Of a DNA stretch of 29,164 nucleotides, positions 1 to 8,128 are shown piece by piece. Each line of letters opens with the position of its first letter. Within the stretch, counting starts at the first letter, position 1. The notes under the pieces were generated by a model. That model searched no databases and was not told the DNA's origin. It worked only from the letters and a program-made list of their open reading frames with translations. The position numbers and the translations under genes are program-made. The stretch is from JACJYE01 sp964432875 (GTDB lineage Bacteria; Bacteroidota; Bacteroidia; Chitinophagales; Saprospiraceae): NCBI GenBank assembly GCA_964432875.1, contig CAYSPJ010000063.1, forward strand, positions 1-29,164. Reading direction: 5' to 3'.

Positions 1-691
1 CGCTGGTCAGGCTGTCGAGCGTGACCGGGCTGACGCCGGTGATGAAGATGCGGTCAATAATGCCCAATTGGGTGCCTTTCTTGAGCACTTCGAAGAACTT
101 GCGCACGAAGCCGTTCTGGCTGACGATCTCCTTGAAGTTGTCGAAGTTGAAAGCGATAATCTCGTTGGTAAAGTGGTCGTATTCGTCAATAAGCACGAAA
201 AGTTTTTCCTCCCCCTTGCTTTCGGCAATGGTCAGCAGCCGCTCCATCGCCAAGGCAGCATGATCTGCCTCGCGGATGAGCACATGCTCTTCCGCCGTGA
301 AAATTTGCGGATAGGTATTCATCGTGCGGATGATGCCTTCTTGCACCTGGGCCAGGAAATGCCGGAAGGTGCTCTGCAAGTCGGCGGTCTCAATGCCACT
401 GAAATCAAATTTGACGATGAGGTAGGCATTCGCCTTGGGCGTAGGGTGTTGGCCAATGTAATATTTCCCGAAAAGGGCTTGGAAGTCCTTCTGGTGTTCC
501 TTGCCGTAGTAATACTGCATGACCGATACCGCCAGGCTCTTGCCGAAGCGGCGCGGCCGCAGGAAGGCGTGGTATTTAGTGCTCAACTGATCTAGACGCT
601 CCAGGAACTGGGTACGGTCGGCATAGAGGTAACCTTCCTTCACCAGGGTCTCAAAGTTGCTGAGGCTGTATGGGAAACGAGCGGTGTGCAT
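1..691 (-). CDS. AAA-ATPase-like protein (DUF1703/PF09820 type), N-terminal part, runs off the window edge
   Basis: An open frame runs from ATG at 691 to the window edge without a stop (about 230 residues). Seen: an N-terminal YLYADRT stretch (residues 21-27), a P-loop-like RPRRFGKSL at about 45-53, and a Walker-B-like LFVLIDEYDH around 164-173, followed by ITGVSPVTLDSLTSG at the edge. This order is characteristic of the AAA-ATPase-like/DUF1703 family common in Bacteroidota, in which a C-terminal PD-(D/E)XK nuclease-like domain (PDDEXK_9) usually follows; that half lies outside the window, so it is only expected. The P-loop lacks the canonical first glycine, as I recall is normal in this family. 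The start is supported by a TATCTTTG element at 711-718 (minus strand), which would give a leader of about 15 nt. Biological role is unknown; such genes are often multicopy in a genome. Divergent from the ubiD-like gene. Confidence 0.85.
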   Translation of the reverse strand, partial: MHTARFPYSLSNFETLVKEGYLYADRTQFLERLDQLSTKYHAFLRPRRFGKSLAVSVMQYYYGKEHQKDFQALFGKYYIGQHPTPKANAYLIVKFDFSGIETADLQSTFRHFLAQVQEGIIRTMNTYPQIFTAEEHVLIREADHAALAMERLLTIAESKGEEKLFVLIDEYDHFTNEIIAFNFDNFKEIVSQNGFVRKFFEVLKKGTQLGIIDRIFITGVSPVTLDSLTS

Positions 692-710
692 ATCGCCTGC
701 GGTTTTACAA

Positions 711-766
711 CAAAGATAAGTATTTAGCTTGACATTTTTATTACCAACCTAATGCGCTTATCTTTG
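711..766. promoter_or_regulatory. Divergent twin promoters in a perfect 10-bp inverted repeat
   Basis: CAAAGATAAG (711-720) and CTTATCTTTG (757-766) are perfect inverted copies. Each contains TATCTTTG, an exact match to the Bacteroidota -7 consensus TAnnTTTG: minus strand at 711-718 for the AAA-ATPase-like gene, plus strand at 759-766 for the ubiD-like gene. For the plus promoter a TTTT at 735-738 sits 20 nt upstream of the -7 box (3 of 4 matches to TTTG). No convincing -33 was found for the minus promoter. Promoter function is inferred from the consensus. Confidence 0.6.
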
Positions 767-871
767 TTGAAAAGGAGCGTGAGCGAGCGCGAGAAAAAAG
801 GCTTGGATTCCAACGAGCCGCGTCAGGGTACCTAAGCTCTCGCAACTCGTAACTAGAAAACAGATAACACC

Positions 872-2527
872 ATGGCATACCACAGCATGATGGATGCCGT
901 GCGCGATATGGAGCGGCACGGTCATCTGATCCGCATCAAGACCGAAGTGGACCCCGATTTAGAGATTGCTGAAGTGCACCGCCGCATCTATGACGCCAAA
1001 GGGCCGGCCCTGTTCTTCGAGCGGGTGAAGGGCAGCCCTTTTCCAGCGGTGTCGAACATCTACGGCACGTTTGAGCGCACGGATTTCCTCTTCCGCCACA
1101 CCATCGGGAAGGTACAAAAGGTCATCGAGCTGAAAGCCGACCCGGCTAATTTTCTCAAAAACCCGCTGCGCTACCTCTCGGCGCCCTTCACTGCCCTGTC
1201 AGCGCTGCCCATGCACCAGCGCCTGGGCTCGCCCATCCTTTACGGGCGCACCACGGTGGGGCAACTGCCCCAGATCAAATCCTGGCCGCTGGACGGGGGG
1301 GCTTTTGTAACCCTGCCCCAGGTGTTCACCCTGCCGCCGGGCAGCCGCAACATCATGCAATCCAACCTGGGCATGTACCGCATCCAGCTCTCCGGCAACG
1401 AATACGTGCCCGACCGCGAAGTGGGCTTGCACTACCAGCTCCACCGAGGGATCGGAGTGCACCATACGCAATACAACGCCAGCAACGAATCTTTCCGGGC
1501 CTCTATCTTCATTGGCGGGCCGCCTTCGCATGCCTTTGCCGCCATCATGCCCTTGCCAGAGGGGCTATCCGAGTTGACCTTTGCCGGCATGTTGGGCGGG
1601 CGGCGCTTCCGCTACCTCTGGCACCAAGGGCAGGTGCTCTCGGGCGACGCCGACTTCGTCATCACCGGCATTATCCGCAAGGGGGAGAAGAAGCCAGAGG
1701 GCCCCTTTGGCGACCACCTAGGTTATTACAGCCTGGCCCACGATTTCCCAGTCATGGAGGTGGAAAATGTCTATCACCGCAAGGATGCCGTCTGGCACTT
1801 CACCGTGGTGGGCCGCCCGCCGCAGGAGGACTCCAGCTTCGGCTACCTCATCCACGAGCTGGTGGCACCGCTGACGCCGCAGGAATTCCCCGGCATCGTG
1901 GAAATCCAGGCGGTGGACGCCGCCGGGGTGCACCCCCTGCTGCTGGCCATCGGCAGCGAACGCTACATGCCTTTCCGCGAGCGGCAGCCAGAGGAAATCC
2001 TCACCCAGGCCAACCACATCCTCGGCTCAGGGCAGACTTCGCTGGCTAAATTCCTCATTATCGCCGCCGCCGGCGACGTACCGAACTTGACGACCCACGA
2101 TATCGGCGCCTTCTTCCGCCACATGCTGGAGCGGGTGGACTGGGAGCGCGACCTGCACTTTCAGACTAAAACCACCATCGACACCCTCGACTACTCGGGC
2201 GAGGGTTGGAATGCCGGCTCGAAAGTCGTCATGGCTTGCTGCGGCGATAAAAAGCGGGAGCTGTCCACAGCGCTGCCGACGGATTTCACCTTGCCCGAGG
2301 GTTTCTCCAAGCCTGCCTTCGCCCTGTCGGGCGTGCTGGCGATCGAGGGGCCTGCCTTCGCTGGCGCAGCGGCTTATCAGGATGGCGAGCGCCTGGCGCA
2401 GCACCTGGAACGCTTTGACCTTCCGGGCATCCCGCTCATCGTGCTCTGTGACGACAGCGCTTTCCTGGGTGCTACCCTGAATAACTTCCTCTGGGCGGCC
2501 TTTACCCGCGCCAATCCTTCGCACGAT
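872..2527 (+). CDS. UbiD-family decarboxylase (3' end lost in assembly gap)
   Basis: 552 residues are readable before the gap. The N-terminus (MAYHSMMDAVRDMERHGHL), the ENVYHRKDAVWHFTVVGRPP stretch and EGPFGDHLGYY identify a UbiD-type prenylated-FMN-dependent (de)carboxylase. In EGPFGD the Glu at residue 276 and the Asp at 281 correspond to the paired acidic residues of the UbiD/Fdc active site; Asp in the second place is, as I recall, what E. coli UbiD also has. UbiD removes the carboxyl of 4-hydroxy-3-polyprenylbenzoate, but the family is broad and the substrate cannot be told here; ubiquinone synthesis is unlikely in Bacteroidota, so menaquinone-related or aromatic-acid decarboxylation is more plausible. 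The NNFLWAAFTRANPSHD stretch just before the gap is near the C-terminus in relatives of about 600 residues. The frame remains open through the 100 N to a stop at 2699-2701, but residues after the gap cannot be trusted. No Shine-Dalgarno is visible. Confidence 0.9.
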
Positions 2528-2627
2528 NNNNNNNNNNNNNNNNNNNNNNNNNNNNNNNNNNNNNNNNNNNNNNNNNNNNNNNNNNNNNNNNNNNNNNNNN
2601 NNNNNNNNNNNNNNNNNNNNNNNNNNN
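2528..2627. other. Assembly gap (100 N)
   Basis: Exactly 100 N, the conventional size for a scaffold gap of unknown length. It removes the end of the ubiD-like gene and possibly other sequence. The 95 bp between the gap and 2723 hold nothing recognisable beyond short inverted repeats (for example CTGCGTT and AACGCAG). Confidence 0.97.
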
Positions 2628-2722
2628 CCTCAGCCACCAAATATCTCGAATGCACTCCAACAACCATCCGCACCATTTCGGCAGCGATTCTGCGTTCTTA
2701 AGCTAAACGCAAAACGCAGATT

Positions 2723-3376
2723 ATGAAAACAAGAGTAATCCTCCTCATCGCTTTATTAGCCAGTATGCTCGCTTCGGGCTGCAAATCATCCAGAGGGTAT
2801 GCCTACGATCAACTGGCCATGGCCCGCGAAGCTTCAGCCAAGGCCATGCCGACCGAGCGAAAAGTCCTCTTTTCCGCCGATCTGAGCATCACGGTGAAAG
2901 ACCCCGGGGAGGCAAACGCTCAGATGAAGGAAGTCGCCCGGAAATTCGGGGGGTATGTGCAGGAAGAGGGTACTGCCCGCACGGTCATCCGGGTCAGCAG
3001 CGAGCGCCTGGATGAGGCGATGGCGCAGGTTGCGGCGATGGGCAAAGTCACCAGTAAAAACCTGACGGGCAATGACGTGACCGAAGAGTTCATGGACCTC
3101 CAGATCCGGCTGGACAACGCCCAGAAAGCGCGGGAGCGCTACCTGGAGCTGCTGGCTAAAGCAGAAAACGTCGAAGCGGCGCTGAAGGTAGAAAAAGAGC
3201 TTGAGCGCCTCAACGAAACCATCGACCTGCTGCGCGGCCGCATCAACCGCATCGAGCACCTCGACGAGTTCGCCACCATCACCGCCCGCTGGTCCGAGCG
3301 CAAAAAGCCAGGGCCGCTGGGCTACGTCGGCATCGGGCTATACCAGGCGGTTAAATGGCTGTTTGTGAGAAATTGA
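2723..3376 (+). CDS. DUF4349-domain lipoprotein
   Basis: 217 residues. The N-terminus is a lipoprotein signal: a charged start, a hydrophobic segment and a lipobox-like LASGC with the Cys at residue 20. The rest matches the DUF4349 pattern: beta-rich VLFSADLSITVKDPGEA at about 49-65, RVSSERLDEAMAQVAAMGKV, then TGNDVTEEFMDLQIRLDNA, followed by a long coiled coil (about 125-178, KARERYLELLAKAENVEAAL then ELERLNETIDLLRGRINRIE) and a short beta stretch. Family members usually end in a transmembrane helix; here only a short hydrophobic GYVGIGLYQAVKWLF follows. Function is unknown in the family; an envelope role is inferred from the signal. The stop is 2 bp from the stop of the convergent barrel gene, so neither gene has room for an intergenic terminator. 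Confidence 0.85.
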   Translation: MKTRVILLIALLASMLASGCKSSRGYAYDQLAMAREASAKAMPTERKVLFSADLSITVKDPGEANAQMKEVARKFGGYVQEEGTARTVIRVSSERLDEAMAQVAAMGKVTSKNLTGNDVTEEFMDLQIRLDNAQKARERYLELLAKAENVEAALKVEKELERLNETIDLLRGRINRIEHLDEFATITARWSERKKPGPLGYVGIGLYQAVKWLFVRN

Positions 3377-3378
3377 GC

Positions 3379-4089
3379 TCAAAACCGCAGCCCCGCCGCC
3401 AGGGCGAGATTCAAGACCCGGCTGTTATTCCCCACCACTCCGCCGCCCAGCAGGCCTTCCGGCTTGCGGAAAAGCTGGTTGACCGAGTACTCGATATTGG
3501 GCTCCAGGTAGAAGCTGCGGCCTTCTTTGAGGGATAATTCATAGCCCAGCCCTAAGGCACCGATAATGAGAGAAGCAGGCTCCAACAATGGAGATTCTGA
3601 CTGCAAGCGGACGATAGTGCCGCATTCATAAATGAAGGTCTCGCCACGGTTGCCCAGGTGAAAGCGCAGTTCCCCGCCAGCGCGCAAGTAGGGGTGGCTC
3701 GCCCCGTCGGTCAGGCTCAGCCGGGCGGCGACCGGGATGCCGAAGTAAAGGATTGAAATATCCGTCTCAGTCCAGGAATTTGTGATGTCCACCCCACCCT
3801 GCCCATCGTGGTCACAGCCAAAAGTGATGGAATAATCGGCCTGGCTGGCCCGCAGTAAGCTCACACTGGCACCGGATTTGACGCTGAAGCGGGGGCTGAC
3901 GTTCAAATAGACGTTCCCCGCAACTGAGGCGCCCACGAGCTGGGTGGATGCTCCTAAATCAGGATCGTCAAAAATCTGCTTCGTCATCCATGGTTTAATT
4001 TCGATGCCGAAGCTGTAAAAACCGGCTTCCTGGCTGGATAGCGTTACCGCAAAAAAGAGCAAGGCGCTGAAGAGGGATATTTTTTTCAT
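3379..4089 (-). CDS. Outer-membrane beta-barrel protein (PorT-like/OMP_b-brl type)
   Basis: 236 residues from the chosen ATG at 4089; an in-frame ATG at 4125 would add 12 residues ahead of the signal peptide and is less likely. Seen: a signal peptide (MKKISLFSALLFFAVTLSSQ), alternating-polarity beta strands throughout, and a C-terminal strand ending in Phe (RVLNLALAAGLRF), which is usual for outer-membrane barrels. It resembles the small PorT-like/outer-membrane beta-barrel families of Bacteroidota, whose members are mostly uncharacterised; no claim of a T9SS role is made. Last gene of the minus-strand block starting at the acylase, 147 bp downstream of the 2TM gene, with no clear promoter in between. 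Confidence 0.75.
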   Translation of the reverse strand: MKKISLFSALLFFAVTLSSQEAGFYSFGIEIKPWMTKQIFDDPDLGASTQLVGASVAGNVYLNVSPRFSVKSGASVSLLRASQADYSITFGCDHDGQGGVDITNSWTETDISILYFGIPVAARLSLTDGASHPYLRAGGELRFHLGNRGETFIYECGTIVRLQSESPLLEPASLIIGALGLGYELSLKEGRSFYLEPNIEYSVNQLFRKPEGLLGGGVVGNNSRVLNLALAAGLRF

Positions 4090-4236
4090 GATGCTGTTTT
4101 GATGGATTGGCCAGCAAAATAGCAACTATCCCACATTAGCAGAAAGCTACGGGCTTTTTTTTCAGCAAGATTATGCTCCGGCTAGCTTCAAAGCAGCCAA
4201 AGCTAAACGGAAACCTCCGCCAAAAAGAGCACGCCC

Positions 4237-4572
4237 TCACACCAGCTCCCGGTCATCCCAATTCTTTTGTGGCTGCTTTTCTGCTGGAGGCAGATCCAGC
4301 TCATCTTCGACGGGGGCGTGCCGGCCTTCCAGGCGGCGTATTTCGCGCTCCAGCTCACGGTCTTCCCAGTTCTGCCAGACAAACACCTTGAGATATTCTG
4401 CCGCAATCCCGATGCCCCAGCCCATCACGGGCCATTGGAACCACAGCTTCCCGGGATTCGTCAACAAGTTCAAGGCGATGAAAAAGATGCTCATGATAAC
4501 GTAAGTAGCCAAGTTGCGGTAAAAGCGGGATTTCCGCTTGACGCGCTGCTCGGCTTTATGGTGAAGGCCCAT
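4237..4572 (-). CDS. 2TM-domain protein
   Basis: 111 residues. A basic N-terminus with KRKSRFYRNLATYVIMSIFF precedes two membrane segments (about 20-40 and 46-70, the latter containing WPVMGWGIGIAAEYLKVFVW), followed by an acidic/charged cytoplasmic tail (REIRRLEGRHAPVEDELDLP). This is the typical arrangement of the 2TM domain (PF13239), widespread in Bacteroidota, in some proteins attached to LytTR or histidine-kinase modules but here standing alone. Function unknown. It starts 17 bp downstream of the preceding minus-strand gene's stop, so the two are probably co-transcribed. Confidence 0.8.
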   Translation of the reverse strand: MGLHHKAEQRVKRKSRFYRNLATYVIMSIFFIALNLLTNPGKLWFQWPVMGWGIGIAAEYLKVFVWQNWEDRELEREIRRLEGRHAPVEDELDLPPAEKQPQKNWDDRELV

Positions 4573-4589
4573 GTGGTTTTGGTTTTCGG

Positions 4590-5174
4590 TTATTTCTTTT
4601 TAGGCATTATTAGTACCGGCCTTACAGATTTTTTGGTGTGGCTGCTAATCGCCTTTTTCATCTCTGCCTTCGGGCAGTCATCCACGATCCAGCGGCGGAG
4701 TAATTGCCTGGCTGCTTCAGCCGTCTCGCGGGAGAGCGCCAAGGCGAGCACAAGCTCTGGCGTCGGCGGATGGCTTTCTTCGAGCTCCAGCTGGTCCAGC
4801 CAGCCCGATAGATCGAGCTTGCCTTGCTCCGGGAGGTCTTGAATGATACGCACGGCTTTGTTGAGCTCGGGGAAAAAAGCTTCAAAAATCGGGTTGGCAT
4901 CGTATTCTTTCCGGCCGGCCGCATCCAAATGGTTAAGGTAAGGGCGAAAACTGCAGCCTCGCTCCTGCGCTATAGCAGTGACCATGCGGCGCCAGTAGGC
5001 TTCGGCCAGGTTGAAAACCTTCTTATTCTCCAAGAAATCGGAAAATNNNNNNNNNNNNNNNNNNNNNNNNNNNNNNNNNNNNNNNNNNNNNNNNNNNNNN
5101 NNNNNNNNNNNNNNNNNNNNNNNNNNNNNNNNNNNNNNNNNNNNNNGCCCCCGATGATTTTTTTTCTCAGCCAT
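4590..5174 (-). CDS. Hypothetical protein interrupted by an assembly gap
   Basis: The C-terminal 152 residues (5045 to 4590) are continuous; the first nine (MAEKKNHRG, 5174-5148) lie on the other side of a 100-N gap, so length and frame across the gap are unknown. I do not recognise the family. The visible part is helical, charged, without signal peptide or membrane segment (VFNLAEAYWRRMVTAIAQER; ELNKAVRIIQDLPEQGKLDL; LALALSRETAEAARQLLRRW) and ends in a basic tail RPVLIMPKKK. The start at 5174 is supported by a full Bacteroidota promoter placed about 23 nt upstream of it (5204-5235). Followed at 17 bp by the 2TM gene. Confidence 0.6.
   Translation of the reverse strand: MAEKKNHRGXXXXXXXXXXXXXXXXXXXXXXXXXXXXXXXXXXFSDFLENKKVFNLAEAYWRRMVTAIAQERGCSFRPYLNHLDAAGRKEYDANPIFEAFFPELNKAVRIIQDLPEQGKLDLSGWLDQLELEESHPPTPELVLALALSRETAEAARQLLRRWIVDDCPKAEMKKAISSHTKKSVRPVLIMPKKK
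5047..5146. other. Assembly gap (100 N)
   Basis: Exactly 100 N inside the hypothetical gene on the minus strand; the true size of the missing stretch is unknown. Confidence 0.97.
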
Positions 5175-5203
5175 TGGGTTATAAATGCATTAACAAAACA
5201 TGA

Positions 5204-5235
5204 CAAATATACCCCATACCCCGCAAAAATGCAAA
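5204..5235 (-). promoter_or_regulatory. Bacteroidota sigma-ABfr-type promoter (TTTG-20-TAnnTTTG)
   Basis: On the minus strand, TTTG (5235-5232), a 20-nt spacer and TATATTTG (5211-5204) match both elements of the Bacteroidota housekeeping promoter with consensus spacing. Predicted transcription start near 5197, about 23 nt upstream of the ATG at 5174. This is the best complete promoter in the window. Confidence 0.7.
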
Positions 5236-5273
5236 CGATGCACAAAGTACTTATAATTGGCCCCAGCCTCAAC

Positions 5274-5627
5274 TTATTTCGACAAAGGCAGCAGATTGCG
5301 CCCCAAGCTGCCCAACAAGCCGCCCAGGCCACTAAACAAGCCGCCAAATGCAGCAGTGACTACAACCATGAGCGGGGCGCTCAGGCCACCCAGCAATTGC
5401 CCCATGCGCCCAGCCATGATGCCGTCGTTGAGCCAGTTGATGTAAGCAGCATAGCCGCCCCAGAGCAGCGCAGCGGCCAGGAAGCCGCCCCAGAATGCCG
5501 GCCAGGCTTTGAGGTTGAAGCCCAGGGCCAGCACAGCGGCGGCAATGGGCATAATCCACCAGGGCAGCATCAGCTGCAGGCCCATGCCAAACAAGATCAA
5601 AGCGATGATATAAAGCAGGTTTTTCAT
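5274..5627 (-). CDS. Small four-helix membrane protein, unknown function
   Basis: 117 residues, strongly hydrophobic: about four membrane segments (residues 3-20, 23-38, 44-62 and 82-107), with a Gly/Leu-rich fourth segment (TAAFGGLFSGLGGLLGSLGR) and a short basic end. No recognised domain; similar short membrane proteins are common in Bacteroidota. The ATG lies 6 bp after the stop of the penicillin-acylase family gene on the same strand, so the two are almost certainly one transcript and may be functionally coupled. The convincing promoter at 5204-5235 lies downstream and marks the start of the next unit. Confidence 0.7.
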   Translation of the reverse strand: MKNLLYIIALILFGMGLQLMLPWWIMPIAAAVLALGFNLKAWPAFWGGFLAAALLWGGYAAYINWLNDGIMAGRMGQLLGGLSAPLMVVVTAAFGGLFSGLGGLLGSLGRNLLPLSK

Positions 5628-5633
5628 CCTAAA

Positions 5634-8066
5634 TCAATTTTTGCGGCTGAATGACAAGGTAAACAGGCGTTGACCTGCTGCCTCGTCGGCTTTTTTCATG
5701 AATAGCAAGCGGTTGTAACGCCCCTGCGTCCAATCGTCCAGCATATTTTCAAAATAGGGGCTGCCGGGGTTACCCGACTGCCCGCCGGGGTAAATGCCAT
5801 AGGCCTCCACCTCCTCGCCCAGCGCTACGGCCATGCGCCAGGAAGGGCCGTTTTGCTCGGAGATGGCATTGGGGGCGTCGCGGTAGCCGCCTACGTCTAT
5901 CCCTTGGCGGGAGAAGGCGGGGATGTTGCCCAAGTGGTTGATGCTCGTATTCTTGTGTGCCGCCCAGGTTTTGTTGTGGTTATCGGCCAGCACTTTTTCC
6001 AGCGCTTGGGTGACGATGTGCGCTGCCCGCTCAACTTCAGGGGTGTCTTGCCGGTCAAAAATGATGTGATCGGGATTTTGTTGGAGCAGTTCCAGGAAGC
6101 GCCAGTATTGAGGCAGCACGACCGGCAGAGAGTCTTGCCAGATCGCAATCTCGTCGAAGGTGCTGAGGCGGGCTTCCTGCAGCCAGCGGTCGAAGAGCGG
6201 CGGTGCCAGGGCATCTTTCTCGAAGCGGTAGTCCCAGTCTTGCAGTGCCTGCACTTCCGGGCGCCCCTGAAGGGTGGCATTGGCCTGATCCAGCAAGCCC
6301 AGCAAGAGCGGCAGTGCTTCTTCAGCTTTCAAGCTGTAGTTTTCCAGTTGCAAGGCCATCATATCCTGGATTGTAGCCCCTTGGAGCGCCTCCAGCTTCT
6401 GATTGATCAGGCGGCCGCGATAACTGTCGAAGTAGCCATTATAGTAGTAAGGATAATCTGGGGCAGTATTATGCTGGTTGGCGGAAGATACGAAGCCGCG
6501 CTGTGGGTTGCGCACCAGCGGGAGATGCTCCCGGGGGATAAAACCCGCCCAGGCAGACTTTGAGGATGCGCCATCCTGCACGAACACGCCTTGCTGGGGT
6601 TGCTTCAGGGGCAGCCTGCCATTGGCCATGATCGCGATATCGCCATCCTTATGTGCAAAGACAAAATTTTGGGCAGGGTTGTCAAAGCCCTGCATCGCGG
6701 TTTGATAATCTTCATAACTCTTGGCCCGCATCAGGCGTAGGAAGGTGCCAACCTCCGTAAAAGGACGTTCGGAGGTATCGTGTGCCAACCAGCGCATCGC
6801 CAAGCCCTCGTAGGGATGCCCCGGCATATCATAAGCCACTGGGCCCCATACCGTATAGCGCACCGTATCGAGTACGGGCTGGGAGCGGCCACGCACCTGA
6901 ATGACTTCTACTAGTTTATCGGTGGCCCGCGGCTGTCCGTCGTAGAGATAGGCCTCCCTGCTCTTGTCTACCCAGCTGATGCGATACCAGTCCAGTACAT
7001 CCTGCGAGCCGTTAGTGACGCCCCAAGCGATATCCTCATTAAAGCCAATGAGCAGGCCGGGCAAGCCTGGGAAAGAGACGCCATAAGCGTTGAATTGCGG
7101 CGTTTGGATCTGTACTTCGTACCAGATCGAAGGCAGGGAGAGCTTGAGGTGAGGGTCATTGCAGAGCATCGGCCGGCCAGTGGCCGTTTTGCTGCCAGCC
7201 ACCGCCCAGTTGTTGCTACCCAAGAAAGGCGGCGGCTGCGGGAAGGGCAGCTCGGGTATCAATCCGCTCATCATAGTCGGCGCGGGGCCTTCCGGGCGGG
7301 AGCGCTCCAGTGGCACTGGCTCGAAGGACCAGGCAACCTCCGTAGGGATGATGGGCGACTGCTTGGGGTTGTATTCCGGGAACAGGAAGTGATAGAGGCT
7401 GTCGCCAAGCAACGCATAGGTATTGGTCGCTTCCAAATCTTCATTACGGCTGCTCAGCGTTTCTGCCATAGACTTGAAGAAAAGCGCTGACTTGAGGGGA
7501 GACCAGGGCTCCGGGCTATAGCCCATGAGCTTGAATTCAACCGGATAATCAGCAGGGCGCAAGGCGCTGATAAAAGTATTCGCACCATCGCAGTAGGCTT
7601 GTACCAGCGCTATCTCCTCCGGGTTCTGCTCCCATCCTTTGACGGCTTTGGCAGCGGCCATCGTCATGCCTTTGCGCCTTTGGCGGCGGTCGTGCTCCAA
7701 AGCCCGCTCACCGACGACTTCCGACAGCCGGCCGGCCGTAGCACGGATGGCGATATCCATTTGCCAAAGCCGGTATTTAGCGGCCAGGTATCCCTGGATA
7801 AAAGCGGCATCTTCGAGCTGCTCAGCAAATATATGTGGCACTAGCCGCTGATCAAATACCACGGTAGCCCGGCCCTTCAATTGGGGGAAAGACAAAGCCA
7901 TATCCGGCGGAGCTGCCGTCGGCTCAGCATTCTGCCAAAACCCTTCAAAGGGGCTGAGCAAAGGCCCCAGAGCAGGCAAAGCCGTGCCAAAGGGCTGGTG
8001 CTGGTTGGCCAGAAAACTAAGGCCAATGCCCAGTACCGCTACAATCATAAACTTTAGTATGCGCAT
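5634..8066 (-). CDS. Penicillin acylase (penicillin amidase) family Ntn hydrolase
   Basis: 810 residues from the chosen ATG at 8066; an ATG at 8156 in the same frame would extend it by 30 residues into the divergent gene and past the promoter, so it is rejected. N-terminal membrane segment or signal (ILKFMIVAVLGIGLSFLA). Seen: VVFDQRLVPHIFAEQLEDAAFIQGYLAAKYRLWQMD, the usual A-chain start of the S45 family, and GSNNWAVAG, where Ser284 is the expected nucleophile that becomes the N-terminus of the B chain after autocatalytic cleavage. Conserved downstream blocks include LCNDPHLKLSLPSIWYEVQI, NPAQNFVFAHKDGDIA and PGGQSGNPGSPYFENMLDDW. Family members cleave amides such as beta-lactam side chains or acyl-homoserine lactones; the natural substrate here cannot be told (quorum quenching or cell-wall/peptide amide turnover are possible). 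Probably periplasmic. Co-transcribed with the membrane protein 6 bp downstream. Confidence 0.92.
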   Translation of the reverse strand: MRILKFMIVAVLGIGLSFLANQHQPFGTALPALGPLLSPFEGFWQNAEPTAAPPDMALSFPQLKGRATVVFDQRLVPHIFAEQLEDAAFIQGYLAAKYRLWQMDIAIRATAGRLSEVVGERALEHDRRQRRKGMTMAAAKAVKGWEQNPEEIALVQAYCDGANTFISALRPADYPVEFKLMGYSPEPWSPLKSALFFKSMAETLSSRNEDLEATNTYALLGDSLYHFLFPEYNPKQSPIIPTEVAWSFEPVPLERSRPEGPAPTMMSGLIPELPFPQPPPFLGSNNWAVAGSKTATGRPMLCNDPHLKLSLPSIWYEVQIQTPQFNAYGVSFPGLPGLLIGFNEDIAWGVTNGSQDVLDWYRISWVDKSREAYLYDGQPRATDKLVEVIQVRGRSQPVLDTVRYTVWGPVAYDMPGHPYEGLAMRWLAHDTSERPFTEVGTFLRLMRAKSYEDYQTAMQGFDNPAQNFVFAHKDGDIAIMANGRLPLKQPQQGVFVQDGASSKSAWAGFIPREHLPLVRNPQRGFVSSANQHNTAPDYPYYYNGYFDSYRGRLINQKLEALQGATIQDMMALQLENYSLKAEEALPLLLGLLDQANATLQGRPEVQALQDWDYRFEKDALAPPLFDRWLQEARLSTFDEIAIWQDSLPVVLPQYWRFLELLQQNPDHIIFDRQDTPEVERAAHIVTQALEKVLADNHNKTWAAHKNTSINHLGNIPAFSRQGIDVGGYRDAPNAISEQNGPSWRMAVALGEEVEAYGIYPGGQSGNPGSPYFENMLDDWTQGRYNRLLFMKKADEAAGQRLFTLSFSRKN

Positions 8067-8120
8067 GCTGTTCGATTTCTGTTTTATGCTTGTCCTTGAT
8101 ATTACTTGCTTACGAAAAAT

Positions 8121-8128
8121 CAAAGTTA
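8121..8128 (-). promoter_or_regulatory. -7 element for the acylase gene, overlapping the divergent start codon
   Basis: TAACTTTG on the minus strand matches TAnnTTTG exactly. Its first base pairs with the A of the ATG (8128) of the divergent lipoprotein gene. Predicted start near 8115, about 50 nt upstream of the acylase ATG. No clear -33 element was found, as that region lies inside the lipoprotein's coding sequence. Confidence 0.45.

Noticed and set aside
68..595. 175-residue plus-strand open frame
   Set aside because: It is the antisense shadow of the AAA-ATPase-like gene, whose minus-strand frame shows real family motifs.
4130..4165. TAGC-AGAAA-GCTA followed by GGGC and eight T, as a plus-strand terminator
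   Set aside because: Stem of only 4 bp not adjoining the T-tract, and no plus-strand gene ends nearby.
5853..6563. 236-residue plus-strand open frame within the acylase gene
   Set aside because: Antisense shadow of a strong penicillin-acylase coding region; no motif of its own.
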